In this document: positions 26,226-36,743 of the stretch, one piece after another
How positions within the stretch are numbered: the stretch's first letter is position 1
Layout of the letters: the number at the start of each line of letters is the position of its first letter
NCBI RefSeq assembly: GCF_000423245.1
Contig: NZ_KE383993.1
Span: forward strand, 163,259-227,258
Source of the DNA: Ligilactobacillus ceti DSM 22408
GTDB taxonomy: Bacteria; Bacillota; Bacilli; Lactobacillales; Lactobacillaceae
Length of the DNA stretch: 64,000 nt
Reading direction: 5' to 3'
The notes under the pieces: generated by a model
Database searches by the model: none
Told to the model about the DNA's origin: nothing
Seen by the model: the letters and a program-made list of their open reading frames with translations, nothing else
Position numbers and translations under genes: made by a program

Positions 26226-27770
26226 ATGGAAAATAAAATCATTACCAGAATTGAACATTGGGCTAAAGTCGCCCCAGACCGTGTCGTATATGATTATTTA
26301 GGTCGTGAAAATACTTATGGTGAATTAAAACAATATTCAGATGCTTTAGCAGCTAAAATTAAATCAATGAATTTAGCCAAAGATGCACCTGTTATTGTCT
26401 ATGGTGGCCAAACATTTGAAATGGTAGCCACATTTATGGGATTAATTAAATCTGGACATGCTTATATCCCAGTCGATGCTCATTCACCTAATGAAAGATT
26501 AGCTATTATTAAAAAGATTGCAGAACCAGCTGTTTGTATCGCGGTTGATGAATTACCTGACTTAGGTTGGGATATTCCAGTTATTTCACAAAAAGAATTA
26601 CATGAAATTTTCACAAGTGAAATTACAACTGAACCAGTTACGATAGAAGAAGCTGTAGTTGGCGATCAAAATTATTATATTTTATTCACATCTGGAACAA
26701 CTGGTGTACCAAAAGGTGTGCAAATTAGTTATAACAACTTAATGAGTTTCTTAGATTGGTGTCAAGGCGATTTAGGATTAGATTTCGAAAATCCAATCGA
26801 ATTCGTTTCCCAACCACCATACTCATTTGATATTTCTGTGATGTACTTATATTCATCATTGTTGTCAGGCGGGAAAATCGATGTTTTACCACCGGAAACA
26901 ACAGCGAACTTCAAAGAATTATTTAAAGCTTTGAAGTCATATGATATTCAAGCGTGGATGTCCACACCATCATTTGTGGAAATTTGTTTATTATCACCAG
27001 AATTCAATGAAGAAACATCACCAGAATTGAAAAACATTTATCTTTGTGGGGAAGAATTAACACATAAAACAGCAGCTCGCTTAAAAGAACGCTTCCCTAA
27101 TTCCAGAATCTTTGATATTTACGGACCAACTGAAGCAACTGTTGCAGTTACTGGTTTAGAAATCACTGATGAAGCTTTAAATCAATATGATCGTTTACCA
27201 ATTGGTTGGCCAAAGCCAGATACACCAGTTGTGATCGTTGATGAAGATAATAATGTTTTACCAGCTGGAGAAGATGGTGAATTAGTTATTATGGGACCAA
27301 GTCTTTCTAAAGGTTATATCAATAACCCAGAAAAAACAGCAGCTGCCTTTATTGAAATTGATGGCAAACCTGCTTATAAAACAGGGGACTTAGCTCAAAT
27401 TGATCCTGAAACAGGTATTTTGATTTATAAAGGTCGAATTGATTTCCAAGTGAAATTACACGGCTTTCGAATTGAATTAGAAGATGTGGATCATCATTTA
27501 GATCGAGTTAGTTTAGTAGAACAAGCAATTACAGTACCACGTTATGGTGCAGATCATAAAGTTCAACAATTAATTGCTTATATCGTTCCAAAAGACCAAG
27601 ATTTCGCAAGTAAAGCTGAATTAACAAAAGCGATTAAAGCTGAGTTATCAGAAATTATGATGCCTTACATGATGCCAAATCGTTTTGTTTATGTAGAATC
27701 TCTACCATTAACAGCGAACGGTAAACTTGATCGCAAAACCTTAATTAGTGAGGTTAATAGTAATGATTAA
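26226..27770 (+). CDS. dltA: D-alanine--D-alanyl carrier protein ligase DltA
   Basis: DltA activates D-alanine with ATP and loads it on DltC. It is an ANL-superfamily adenylation enzyme with the P-loop YILFTSGTTGVPKG (near residue 150), the core motif FDIYGPTEATVA, KTGDLA, and the C-terminal catalytic lysine in TANGKLDRK. I choose the ATG at 26226 behind TTTGGAG; a GTG three codons earlier is too close to the site. The length of 514 residues is normal. The end overlaps dltB. Confidence 0.96.
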   Translation: MENKIITRIEHWAKVAPDRVVYDYLGRENTYGELKQYSDALAAKIKSMNLAKDAPVIVYGGQTFEMVATFMGLIKSGHAYIPVDAHSPNERLAIIKKIAEPAVCIAVDELPDLGWDIPVISQKELHEIFTSEITTEPVTIEEAVVGDQNYYILFTSGTTGVPKGVQISYNNLMSFLDWCQGDLGLDFENPIEFVSQPPYSFDISVMYLYSSLLSGGKIDVLPPETTANFKELFKALKSYDIQAWMSTPSFVEICLLSPEFNEETSPELKNIYLCGEELTHKTAARLKERFPNSRIFDIYGPTEATVAVTGLEITDEALNQYDRLPIGWPKPDTPVVIVDEDNNVLPAGEDGELVIMGPSLSKGYINNPEKTAAAFIEIDGKPAYKTGDLAQIDPETGILIYKGRIDFQVKLHGFRIELEDVDHHLDRVSLVEQAITVPRYGADHKVQQLIAYIVPKDQDFASKAELTKAIKAELSEIMMPYMMPNRFVYVESLPLTANGKLDRKTLISEVNSND

Positions 27771-28959
27771 TATGCAACCATATCAAAATCCGACTTACTT
27801 TTTATATTTGTTAGTAGGTTTACTACCAATTATGATTGGACTTTTATATGGTCGTCGTTTTAAAGTTTATGAAACAATTATTTCTTTTGTTTTCTTAGTA
27901 TTAACTTTTGGTGGCGATAAATGGATGCAAGGTGTATCCATTATTGGTTATTTAATATGTGAATTGATTTTGATTTTCGCATATCTGCATTATCGGAAAA
28001 GTAAAAATTCAACCGGTGTTTTTATCGGGGCAGTAGTTTTAGCGATTTTACCGTTAGTGTTAGTTAAGTTAACCCCATTCTTTGCTTGGCAACATTTATC
28101 ATTGTTTGGCTTTTTAGGTATTAGTTATATTACTTTTAAAGTAGTTCAAATTGTGATGGAAATTCGTGATGGTACGATTAAAGAATTAGATTTTAAAGGT
28201 GTATTACACTTTTTACTCTTCTTCCCAACAATCTCATCCGGACCGATTGATCGTTATCGTCGTTTTATTCGCGATTATGATCAAGCACCTAAGCAAGAAA
28301 AGTATTTAAAATTACTTGGTAAAGGTGTCTTTTATATTTTCTTAGGATTCTTGTATAAATTTGTTTTAGCATATTTATTCGGGGTAGTGATGCTACCATA
28401 TGTTTCTAAGATGGCACTGGCAAGTGGTGGTATTTCCAAATGGCTGGTTGCTTACATGTATGTGTATGCAATGGACTTATTCTTTGACTTTGCGGGTTAT
28501 AGTTTATTCGCAGTCGGAACAAGTTATGTGATGGGGATCGAAACACCAATGAACTTTAATAAACCGTTTATTGCGCATAATATTAAAGATTTCTGGAATC
28601 GCTGGCATATGACACTTTCATTTTGGTTTAGAGATTTCATTTATATGCGTTTAGTATTCTTCATGATGAAAAAGAAACTTGTTAAAAGTCGGATTACCAT
28701 GGCAAACATTGGTTATTTAACATTATTCTTAATCATGGGATTATGGCACGGTTTAACATGGTATTACATCGTGTATGGTTTCTACCATGCCTTTGCGATT
28801 ATCATTTGTGATGCGTGGTTACGCTTTAAGAAAAAGCATAAAAAACAAATTCCAAGCAATAAATTCACAGAAATTTTTGCGATTGTCTTAACATTCCATG
28901 TTGTTTGTTTTAGCTTTTTGATTTTCTCAGGATTTTTAGATACACTATTTTTTAGATAA
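27763..28959 (+). CDS. dltB: D-alanyl transfer protein DltB
   Basis: DltB is a membrane-bound O-acyltransferase that passes D-alanine from DltC across the membrane. About ten helices are present, with the MBOAT segments [30 protein letters not shown] and the catalytic histidine in [17 protein letters not shown]. The ATG at 27763 overlaps the last codons of dltA. The length is about 398 residues. Confidence 0.95.
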   Translation: MINMQPYQNPTYFLYLLVGLLPIMIGLLYGRRFKVYETIISFVFLVLTFGGDKWMQGVSIIGYLICELILIFAYLHYRKSKNSTGVFIGAVVLAILPLVLVKLTPFFAWQHLSLFGFLGISYITFKVVQIVMEIRDGTIKELDFKGVLHFLLFFPTISSGPIDRYRRFIRDYDQAPKQEKYLKLLGKGVFYIFLGFLYKFVLAYLFGVVMLPYVSKMALASGGISKWLVAYMYVYAMDLFFDFAGYSLFAVGTSYVMGIETPMNFNKPFIAHNIKDFWNRWHMTLSFWFRDFIYMRLVFFMMKKKLVKSRITMANIGYLTLFLIMGLWHGLTWYYIVYGFYHAFAIIICDAWLRFKKKHKKQIPSNKFTEIFAIVLTFHVVCFSFLIFSGFLDTLFFR

Positions 28960-28991
28960 TAAAATTTAATTCAGATAGGGAGATTTTTATA

Positions 28992-29222
28992 ATGAAAGAA
29001 ACAGTTTTAGATATTTTAGCTAATATTACAGGTGATGACGAAGTACGCGAAGATTTAGATATGGAATTATATGAATCTGGTATTTTAGATTCAATGGCAA
29101 CAGTTGAAATGTTATTAGAATTACAAATGCAATGTGGAATTGAAGTTCCTGTATCTGATTTCGAAAGAACAGAATGGGATACACCAAACAAAATTATTGC
29201 GAAAGTTGAAAGTATGGGTTAA
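28992..29222 (+). CDS. dltC: D-alanyl carrier protein DltC
   Basis: A 76-residue acidic carrier protein of the acyl-carrier fold. The serine in [11 protein letters not shown] is the attachment point for phosphopantetheine, which holds D-alanine. The ATG follows GGGAG. The stop codon overlaps the dltD start by one base. Confidence 0.96.
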   Translation: MKETVLDILANITGDDEVREDLDMELYESGILDSMATVEMLLELQMQCGIEVPVSDFERTEWDTPNKIIAKVESMG

Positions 29223-30499
29223 TGAATGTGAAGAAGGCACTATTTAATATTTTTGGACCAGTTATTTTAGCTGCGCTTATTTTAATAACCATATTGGTAA
29301 TGCCAAACTCTTCACACAAGATTAGTCAAAAAACAATTTATCAAGCATCTTTATCACAATCGAAAAATATTTTTAAAGGGAACGTCGTTAAAAGAGCAGC
29401 CTTTGAAGAAAATTATGTACCTTTTTTAGGATCATCAGAATTTTCACGGATGGATTCATTCCACCCATCTTCAATGGCTATTCACTATGATCGTTCATAT
29501 CGTCCTTTTCTTTTAGGTGCTCCAGGATCACAATCTTTAGCTCAATATTTTGGGATGCAAGGTGTGAATGCTGCACTGAAAGGTAAAAAAGCCGTGATGG
29601 TTGTTTCACCACAATGGTTTGTGAAAAAAGGGATCGAAACTGGCGCTTTTAATTTATATTATTCTAATTTAGAAGCAGTATCTTGGTTATTACATGCGAC
29701 AACAAGTCAAGTTGATCGTTATGCAGCTAAACGTTTATTAACAATGACAGCTGGCCAAAATAGCAACTTAATTCGTAAGTGTTTAGCGAAAATCGCTGAC
29801 GGACAAGAATTAACAAGTTTTGATAAAACATACCTTAAATTAAAATATAACCAATTAGAACGTGAAGATCGCTGGTTCTCAACCTTAGCGATGAATGACC
29901 GTATCGGTAAAATTGAACGTGTAGCTGATAAGTTGCCAGTTCAAGAAGATTTTTCTAAATTGGATGAAGTTGCTTACAAAATGGGGCAAAAGAGTGCTAA
30001 CAACAATCAATTCGATATTTATAACAAGTTTTGGAATAAACGTTTGAAAAAGAGTTGGAAGCATTTAAAACATAAACAATCACACTTTGATTATGTTTCA
30101 TCTCCAGAGTTTGCCGATTTTGAATTAGTTTTAAATCAATTTAAAGCTAATAAGATGAATGTTATTTTTGTTATTCCACCAGTTAATACGAAGTGGATGG
30201 CATATACAGGTCTTTCACAAGAAATGTTAGATGATTTCAATGCGAAAATCACATACCAATTAAAATCACAAGGTTTTAATCATATTGTTGATTTATCTCA
30301 AGATGGTGGCGTTGATTACTTTATGCAAGATACGATTCACCTTGGTTGGCGTGGTTGGTTGAAGATGGATCAAGCTGTATCTCCATTTTTAAGTGAAAAA
30401 CAAGCACAACCAACATATCATTTAAATAAATATTTCTTCAGTAAAGAATGGCAAAAAATGCAAGGTGAAGAATTAAGTAACTTTTTAAAAGATAAATAA
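29222..30499 (+). CDS. dltD: D-alanine transfer protein DltD
   Basis: DltD is an extracellular, membrane-anchored esterase-like protein that completes D-alanyl transfer to lipoteichoic acid. One N-terminal helix (about residues 8-27) anchors it. The SGNH-type fold is seen in FLGSSEFSRMDS with the catalytic serine and in DTIHLGWRGW near the end with the His-Asp pair. Length (425) is normal. It closes the operon. Confidence 0.95.
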   Translation: MNVKKALFNIFGPVILAALILITILVMPNSSHKISQKTIYQASLSQSKNIFKGNVVKRAAFEENYVPFLGSSEFSRMDSFHPSSMAIHYDRSYRPFLLGAPGSQSLAQYFGMQGVNAALKGKKAVMVVSPQWFVKKGIETGAFNLYYSNLEAVSWLLHATTSQVDRYAAKRLLTMTAGQNSNLIRKCLAKIADGQELTSFDKTYLKLKYNQLEREDRWFSTLAMNDRIGKIERVADKLPVQEDFSKLDEVAYKMGQKSANNNQFDIYNKFWNKRLKKSWKHLKHKQSHFDYVSSPEFADFELVLNQFKANKMNVIFVIPPVNTKWMAYTGLSQEMLDDFNAKITYQLKSQGFNHIVDLSQDGGVDYFMQDTIHLGWRGWLKMDQAVSPFLSEKQAQPTYHLNKYFFSKEWQKMQGEELSNFLKDK

Positions 30500-30504
30500 T
30501 TAGT

Positions 30505-30541
30505 AAACTTGAAGATAGTGAAAACTGTCTTCAAGTTTTTT
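30505..30541 (+). terminator. Terminator of the dlt operon
   Basis: AAACTTGAAGA(T)AGT and ACTGTCTTCAAGTTT pair around GAAA and end in a T-run. Confidence 0.88.
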
Positions 30542-30587
30542 GTTTATTATTGGGAATAAGCGCAAGATATGATGGAAAATTTTAGTA

Positions 30588-30596
30588 TGCTATAAT
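30588..30596 (+). promoter_or_regulatory. Extended -10 promoter of the lipoprotein gene
   Basis: TGCTATAAT is an extended -10 element without a good -35, 49 bases before the gene. Confidence 0.5.
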
Positions 30597-30644
30597 CAGA
30601 TTGATATATTTAATTTTTATAGTTAATCAAAGGAATGAGTATAT

Positions 30645-31478
30645 ATGAAAAAGAAAAAACTAATTACTTTAGCTGCGACGTTGTGTTGTGGAACAATGTT
30701 ATTAGCTAGTTGTAAAGCTGATAAGAAAGTTAATGAAGCAAATCAAACGGAACAAAAACAAGAGGAAAAAACACGTGATGATGGTTGGTACGAAATGGTC
30801 CAACGTTATATTGATTGTCCAGAAGGTGAATATCAAAAAGCTTTTAAAAAAGAGTTTAAAGGTGCTAAATTCTCAGATTTGAAAATTATCTATGGTGGTG
30901 ATGGAAAATATTATGACTATCCTTTCCGTCAACCTTTAAATATTGAACAGCTTCATGATGAAAAAACAGGTCAAGATTATCCACGTTCTGCTAGTGACGC
31001 TTATTTAAAGGCGACAGTAAATAAAGTTCAATTAACTAAAAAAGCTCTTAAGATTACTGTGAATAAACGTTTTACAAAATTAAATAAGAATTTACAACTT
31101 GGGACAGTTGTTTTGATGACTGACCGAATTGATCAAATTCGGCGTGATGTTGTTATGAAAGAAAATGGCAAGTCTGTTACTTTTAAATGGGGAGAAATTC
31201 CTTTTGAAGGTGGCGAAAAAGACTATCAAACGATTCAAAAATTCCAAGGTAAAGAAAATTTAACACCAGATGAAGCAACCAAATTAAAAAATGCACAATC
31301 AGAACTGCTCAAATTAAATGAAAGCAAAGTTCAATCTATTGAAGACTTACCGATTAAAGTTATTTTTAACGGCAAAACAATTATCAAAGTACGTGCTATT
31401 AAAGATACTTATGCTAGCCCAATAAGTGGTTTTTATTGGAAGGCTTATCAACGAAAAGATGTCGTGCAATATTTCTAA
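30645..31478 (+). CDS. Putative lipoprotein of unknown function
   Basis: The N-terminus is a lipoprotein signal peptide: charged MKKKKL, a hydrophobic stretch and the lipobox LLASC, which places the mature cysteine at residue 23. The mature part of about 255 residues is lysine-rich and has no domain I recognise. The gene stands alone between two terminators, with the dlt operon before it and yfhO facing it. The ATG follows AAAGGAATG. Confidence 0.7.
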   Translation: MKKKKLITLAATLCCGTMLLASCKADKKVNEANQTEQKQEEKTRDDGWYEMVQRYIDCPEGEYQKAFKKEFKGAKFSDLKIIYGGDGKYYDYPFRQPLNIEQLHDEKTGQDYPRSASDAYLKATVNKVQLTKKALKITVNKRFTKLNKNLQLGTVVLMTDRIDQIRRDVVMKENGKSVTFKWGEIPFEGGEKDYQTIQKFQGKENLTPDEATKLKNAQSELLKLNESKVQSIEDLPIKVIFNGKTIIKVRAIKDTYASPISGFYWKAYQRKDVVQYF

Positions 31479-31485
31479 AAAACAC

Positions 31486-31531
31486 AAAAATACCAAGCAA
31501 CTATCAACTTGATAATTGCTTGGTATTTTTT
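31486..31531. terminator. Bidirectional terminator between lipoprotein gene and yfhO
   Basis: Long arms built on AAATACCAAGCAA and TTGCTTGGTATTT, flanked by A and T runs on both sides. The yfhO stop codon begins in the T-run. Confidence 0.9.
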
Positions 31532-34172
31532 AATGTTTTAGTTGGCGATAATAAAGATAACTGGCAATCACAAGACTGATTCCAGAAATAATCGCACCTA
31601 AAATTAAATAAGGCGGACGATAACTAAATTGGATCTGATGTTTGCCTGGCTTAATATCACAAGCTAAGAAAGTATCTTGAACTTTAAAAGTTTTAACAGC
31701 TTTATGATCGATTTGGACGTGCCAACCAGCATCATAAGGAATGGTTGTTGTTAAAATTTTCTTAATATCTTTGGGGACAGTAATTTCACCACTAATTTTT
31801 GTTGGTTGGTGTTCTGTTATTTTTAGGGTGTGATCTTTGACTTCAGCGAGAGAATTTTTAACCGCTTGGCGATCAAGACGATATAAAACAAAATGATCTA
31901 ATGTCAGTTTCTTTTTCTTCAAACTCGTTGAAATAATAATTTCTTGTCCTTTGGCATGGTCTGCGATATTTAAAATAATCGTATGCCGGAATGTCCGAGA
32001 ATATTTTAATGACTGATTTCCAATATAAATATCAACATTTTCTGAGGTGCAATCTGGACCTAAAGTTAAATAATAAGGATCATTGGTTTTCGGTGTAAAT
32101 TTAAAAATAACTTTAGCTGCTTTTTTTGGTTTGATTTTCTTCAAATGCGCACCTGTTAAGCGATTTGTAGGTTTAATATTTTGGAAAACTACTTCTTGGA
32201 AATTGCACGGATGGAAATAACGTGTATTCGGCATTTGAGCCGCAACATCATTTAACCAGCGTGTTTGATAAATAGTTGGTAAATCATATAAAGGAGACAG
32301 TTTCTTTAAACTAGGACTCGCAAGATAAGCGATGCTCGTGACGTTAGGATTTTCATAAATTCTTGTTAAACGCTGATTGGAAATGAGCTTGTATTCTTTT
32401 AAATCACTTTTACGATTAGTTAAGGTGACTGGATTTTTAAAGTCATTATAATTTCGTGGGATTTCAGAATTATCTTTGGGATTTAAAAAGTATTTATAAT
32501 CAAGCAAAGCATCACTTAATAAAGTTCCGTTCGCATAAATGGCATAATTATCGCCATCCGGTTGTCCGATTTGACCATAAAAATCAGGAATTTGTTTTTC
32601 TAAAGCGGAACTAAAATAAGAACCAGAATTAAAATCATGAGCCACACCATCATTTTTTGTTCTGAAGTAAGTTTGGCCAACACGATAAAAACCAGTATCA
32701 TGTTTTTTTATGCGCTTGATATCGGAACGTAAGATACTGGATGGTTGAGCGTATTTATTATAAGTTAAATAACTTAAAGAGTTTAAAGAGAAAACCATAT
32801 TTACAGTCAAATATAAACCTGATGTACATAATAAAACTATCGGAATTAAGCGACTTGTTTTGAGATTTTTTTGACTTAAAATTACTAAAGTAATCGTTGC
32901 TAAGGTTACTGTGGTAATGATTTTTGTTTTAGATAAGTAAGTGAAATTTTGCAAATCGAACCAAAGATAGGTTGCATAACTTAATAAAATTAGTTCTAAA
33001 ATAATGATTTTGATAAATTTAATGTAGTTTGGTGAAAATTGCCAATGACGTACAGCTAAGAAAATCAGCCAAAAACTAATTAAATAAGAAAATCTAAAAG
33101 GATACCAGACGGGGAATTGTAATCCGTGCCAGAGTAAGTTCAATGGTTGCCAAAATAATGAAACACCAAAAAACAGGGTAACAATTAAGGAAGTTAAGCG
33201 TTCTTTACGACTGATATTTGTACAAACAAAATATAATAAAAAGTTAAAGAATACAAAACCACCTACAAATAAATTGGGTAAGCCTTCCGGAATTTGCGAG
33301 AAGTTGAAGGCACCTAAAAAGAATTTTGCACCCATTTCCCATGGCATATAAGCTAAGGATAAATCTAAATCTCTTTGAACATATTGTCCTTTACTAACAG
33401 AAAGTGAATAAATTGTGGGTAATAAAATAATTGCAGCTAAACCAGCAGCTAGCAATGATGAACTAATGAATTTACGAGCAGATTTGAGCCAACTTTTGAA
33501 ATTGTGATAATTAATCACACTATACCAAATGAAAAAGACAATTAAAAAGAGACAAATCATATAAGCCATATAATAATTAGCAATCATCATGACAGCGAGC
33601 CAGCCGACATAAACTTTGCGGGATCCCGTTTGGAATAAACGATAAAAGCCATGCATAATTAAAGGAAAGAAAATTAATGCATCTGACCAGAGTAAATTCA
33701 ATTGATTAGCAATCATCCATCCCATGAGAGCATAACTTAAAGTGAAAATGGGGATAAATATTGCTTTGAGTTGAGTTTGTTTTTGTAAGAAATAATTCAA
33801 TGACCAACCGGCTAACCCATATTTTAATAAGGTGAGTACAGTGATACCGGCGACAATACTATTTTTCGGAAATAATAAAAGAATTAAATTAAAAGGGCTC
33901 AGTAAATAATAGGCCCATTCACCCATCATATTGCCACCAAGAGCTTTTGCGAATGAATAAAATAAACTGGTAGGTGAGTGTAATAATGTATGTTGATAAT
34001 AGGCATAAAAATCAATATATTGTTGCCCTAAATCAATTGTTAAAAGAGTGCTTTTGCCAAAAGGATAAACATGACGAAACATAAAATAGATCGTCATAAT
34101 AATAATTGGTAAGCAAAAACTTAAAATTCCAGAATAATGTTGCTGATAATAGTTTTTTAATTTTTGATTCAC
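31530..34172 (-). CDS. yfhO: YfhO-family polytopic membrane protein (GT-C glycosyltransferase-like)
   Basis: An 880-residue protein with about 13-14 hydrophobic helices over the first 460 residues, a long extracellular region and a final helix. YfhO proteins have a GT-C fold; in Bacillus and Listeria relatives move sugar onto lipoteichoic or wall teichoic acid outside the membrane using lipid-linked sugar. The early acidic pair in the TIDLGQQYIDFYAYY loop is typical. The start is GTG behind GAAAGGA. The usual partner glycosyltransferase is not adjacent, so the sugar acceptor is unknown. Confidence 0.8.
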   Translation of the reverse strand: MNQKLKNYYQQHYSGILSFCLPIIIMTIYFMFRHVYPFGKSTLLTIDLGQQYIDFYAYYQHTLLHSPTSLFYSFAKALGGNMMGEWAYYLLSPFNLILLLFPKNSIVAGITVLTLLKYGLAGWSLNYFLQKQTQLKAIFIPIFTLSYALMGWMIANQLNLLWSDALIFFPLIMHGFYRLFQTGSRKVYVGWLAVMMIANYYMAYMICLFLIVFFIWYSVINYHNFKSWLKSARKFISSSLLAAGLAAIILLPTIYSLSVSKGQYVQRDLDLSLAYMPWEMGAKFFLGAFNFSQIPEGLPNLFVGGFVFFNFLLYFVCTNISRKERLTSLIVTLFFGVSLFWQPLNLLWHGLQFPVWYPFRFSYLISFWLIFLAVRHWQFSPNYIKFIKIIILELILLSYATYLWFDLQNFTYLSKTKIITTVTLATITLVILSQKNLKTSRLIPIVLLCTSGLYLTVNMVFSLNSLSYLTYNKYAQPSSILRSDIKRIKKHDTGFYRVGQTYFRTKNDGVAHDFNSGSYFSSALEKQIPDFYGQIGQPDGDNYAIYANGTLLSDALLDYKYFLNPKDNSEIPRNYNDFKNPVTLTNRKSDLKEYKLISNQRLTRIYENPNVTSIAYLASPSLKKLSPLYDLPTIYQTRWLNDVAAQMPNTRYFHPCNFQEVVFQNIKPTNRLTGAHLKKIKPKKAAKVIFKFTPKTNDPYYLTLGPDCTSENVDIYIGNQSLKYSRTFRHTIILNIADHAKGQEIIISTSLKKKKLTLDHFVLYRLDRQAVKNSLAEVKDHTLKITEHQPTKISGEITVPKDIKKILTTTIPYDAGWHVQIDHKAVKTFKVQDTFLACDIKPGKHQIQFSYRPPYLILGAIISGISLVIASYLYYRQLKH

Positions 34173-34354
34173 AAAAAAATCCTTTCAATAAAATTATTTA
34201 AAACATGATAAGTATAGCATAATTTACAGATTTTAAGTTTTGTTTGGGATGAATTGCTGATGCTATTTTTTTAAAGGGATTTGTGGTAGGATAAACGTTA
34301 GTTATTATGTAGAAAGTCGGTCTTTTTCTACGACGAGACAGAGGAGTTAAACTA

Positions 34355-36406
34355 GTGAAATTTATTAAAAAGCGCAACAAAAGTGAACATCAACCAAAAT
34401 CACAATTACCTTTGCGATTAAACATTTTATTTGTGATTGTTTTTATTTTATTTGCGATGTTAATCGGACAATTAGCTAATTTACAAATTATTAATGGGCC
34501 TAAATTTGAAGCTGAAGCAACGAACAATGATGTCTTAACTTCTAGAAAGAATGTGCCACGTGGGATGATTTATGATGCAACTGGTAAATTATTGGCAGCT
34601 AATAATTCATCACGGGCGATTACTTATACAAAACCGTTGATCGTTTCACATAAAGAAATGTATCAATTGGCGAATAATTTAGTGAAGTATATTAAAGTTG
34701 ATACGACAAACATTTCTCAATCTAATAAAGTTGATTATTATTTAGCCCAACCTGGTAAAGAAGAAAAAGTTAATAAACATATTAAGCAGGCTGCAACCTT
34801 GGATGGATCTGTTTTATATGCGAAACAATTTGATTATATTACTAAGCATAAATTATATAAAAAATTCACCACCGCTCAAAAAGAAGCAGCTGTTATTTAT
34901 GGTCGGATGAATGCGGCGTATTCTTTATCAACAGTTTATTTGAAAACAAGTGATGTTTCTGATGATGAAATGGCTGAAGTTGGGGGACACTTAGCATCTT
35001 TACCTGGTGTTAAAATCGGGACAAGTTGGTCACGGAGTTATCCTGAAGGTGAAGCGATTAAGAGTGTTATTGGGACTGTTACAAGTGAAAAACAAGGGCT
35101 TCCAAGTACGCATGTTAATAGCTTGTTAGCGCAAGGTTACTCTCGTAATGATAGTGTTGGTTCGAGTTATATTGAATCAGAATATGAAGATGCTTTAAAA
35201 GGTACGAAAGAAATTGTTAATTTAGAAACTAAAAATGGACAAATTACGAAAGAAATCAAAAAATATGGTGGACAACCTGGGGATAATATTGTTTTAACAA
35301 TTAATGCTAAATTCCAAACCAAAGTTCAAAGTATTATCGAAAGTGCTTTGAAGAATTCTGGTAATCCCTATGCACCTGGGGCTTATGCAATCGTTATGAA
35401 TCCAAATAACGGGGCAATCTTAGCTTTAGCGGGAGTTTCACGTGATATCAAAACTGGTAAAGTGACCGAAAATGCGATTGGAACAATTAATCGAGCTTTC
35501 GTAATGGGGTCTGTTGTGAAGCCGGCTATGATTATGGGTGGATTCCATTCAGGTGTAATTACACCACGACATAATACTTTAGTTGATAAACCAATTAAGA
35601 TTGCAGGGACACCGCCGAAAGGTTCTTGGTTTAACCACCATGGGAATAATGATATGCCGTTAACTGCATCGGATGCTTTAATGGTTTCTTCTAACTCATA
35701 TATGATGCAATTAGCGATGAAAGAAGCACATTTCCATTATCGTCCTGGTAAAGATTTAACAATGAATCCTGATATTTTTAATAAATTACGTTCGAACTTT
35801 AATCAATTTGGTTTAGGTGTGAAGACCGGGGTAGATATTCCTGGTGAAGGAACTGGTTTTGAAGGTCCTGGTGGTACAGCTAATATTGGTAAAGCACTCG
35901 ATTTATCTTTCGGGAACTATGATTCATATACACCAATTCAATTAGCGCAATATATTTCTGTTTTAGCTAATGGGGGTTATCGTTTACAGCCACACATCGT
36001 CCAATCAATCCGAGGTACAAATGCGAACGGTTCTTTAGGACCAATTAAGCATGTTTTTGAACCAAATATTTTAAATGTTGTTCCAGGTACAACTGCTGAA
36101 TGGAATATTATTAAAAATGGTTTGTATAAGGTTGTCCATAGTTCGAGTCGTTATCGGACAGGGTCAACGATGGCGTCTGTTAAACCGCTTTTAGTTGGTA
36201 AAACTGGTACAGCGCAAACATTTTATAAGAATAATAATACATTTACATTAAGTGCTATTACGTATGCTCCACAAAAAAATCCGCAAGTGGCCGTGGCCGT
36301 TGTGTTCCCAGGTGTTTCTCATGAAAGACCAATTCATATGCAGTCGACAAATGCAATTTATCAAGCATATTGGAGTATGGTACAGTCATCAGAAGGCCTA
36401 GAATAA
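34355..36406 (+). CDS. pbp2b: Class B penicillin-binding protein (PBP2b-like transpeptidase)
   Basis: A 683-residue transpeptidase that crosslinks peptidoglycan, probably in cell elongation. One membrane helix (about residues 27-48) is followed by a dimerisation domain, with NVPRGMIYDATGKLLA at its start. The catalytic domain has the motifs SVVK (nucleophile serine, in GSVVKPAMI), SSN (VSSNSYMM) and KTG (VGKTGTAQ). The start is GTG behind AGGAG. The next gene is rpmG, as in lactobacilli. Confidence 0.92.
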   Translation: MKFIKKRNKSEHQPKSQLPLRLNILFVIVFILFAMLIGQLANLQIINGPKFEAEATNNDVLTSRKNVPRGMIYDATGKLLAANNSSRAITYTKPLIVSHKEMYQLANNLVKYIKVDTTNISQSNKVDYYLAQPGKEEKVNKHIKQAATLDGSVLYAKQFDYITKHKLYKKFTTAQKEAAVIYGRMNAAYSLSTVYLKTSDVSDDEMAEVGGHLASLPGVKIGTSWSRSYPEGEAIKSVIGTVTSEKQGLPSTHVNSLLAQGYSRNDSVGSSYIESEYEDALKGTKEIVNLETKNGQITKEIKKYGGQPGDNIVLTINAKFQTKVQSIIESALKNSGNPYAPGAYAIVMNPNNGAILALAGVSRDIKTGKVTENAIGTINRAFVMGSVVKPAMIMGGFHSGVITPRHNTLVDKPIKIAGTPPKGSWFNHHGNNDMPLTASDALMVSSNSYMMQLAMKEAHFHYRPGKDLTMNPDIFNKLRSNFNQFGLGVKTGVDIPGEGTGFEGPGGTANIGKALDLSFGNYDSYTPIQLAQYISVLANGGYRLQPHIVQSIRGTNANGSLGPIKHVFEPNILNVVPGTTAEWNIIKNGLYKVVHSSSRYRTGSTMASVKPLLVGKTGTAQTFYKNNNTFTLSAITYAPQKNPQVAVAVVFPGVSHERPIHMQSTNAIYQAYWSMVQSSEGLE

Positions 36407-36548
36407 GGCGAAAATAGCATGTCAAGGTATTTTACTTAACATTTTTTAAAAAACCACTGGAAAAACTTTTCAAAAGATGGTATCATATTTAACGTTAAAG
36501 GTATTTAGAACCTTAGTTAATTTGATACGTAGTTTGGAGGTTTAGCAC

Positions 36549-36698
36549 ATGCGTGTAAATATTACATTAGAATGTACAGAATGTCGTGAAAAGACATATC
36601 TTACAAGCAAAAACAAACGTAATAACCCAGATCGCTTAGAATTACAAAAGTATTGCCCACGCGATCGCAAAGTTACATTACATCGTGAAACAAAATAA
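36549..36698 (+). CDS. rpmG: 50S ribosomal protein L33
   Basis: A 49-residue L33 beginning [18 protein letters not shown] and ending KVTLHRETK. The first zinc pair is CTEC, but the second reads CPRD, so only three of four zinc cysteines remain. L33 proteins with CPRE or CPRD are common in lactobacilli and probably do not bind zinc stably. The ATG follows GGAGG. Confidence 0.95.
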   Translation: MRVNITLECTECREKTYLTSKNKRNNPDRLELQKYCPRDRKVTLHRETK

Positions 36699-36725
36699 CA
36701 ACAGGCTAACCACCTGTTGTTTTTT
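36697..36725 (+). terminator. Terminator after rpmG
   Basis: AACAACAGG and CCTGTTGTT arms followed by a T-run. The first arm overlaps the rpmG stop codon. Confidence 0.85.
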
Positions 36726-36743
36726 AATATAAAGGATTTTTTT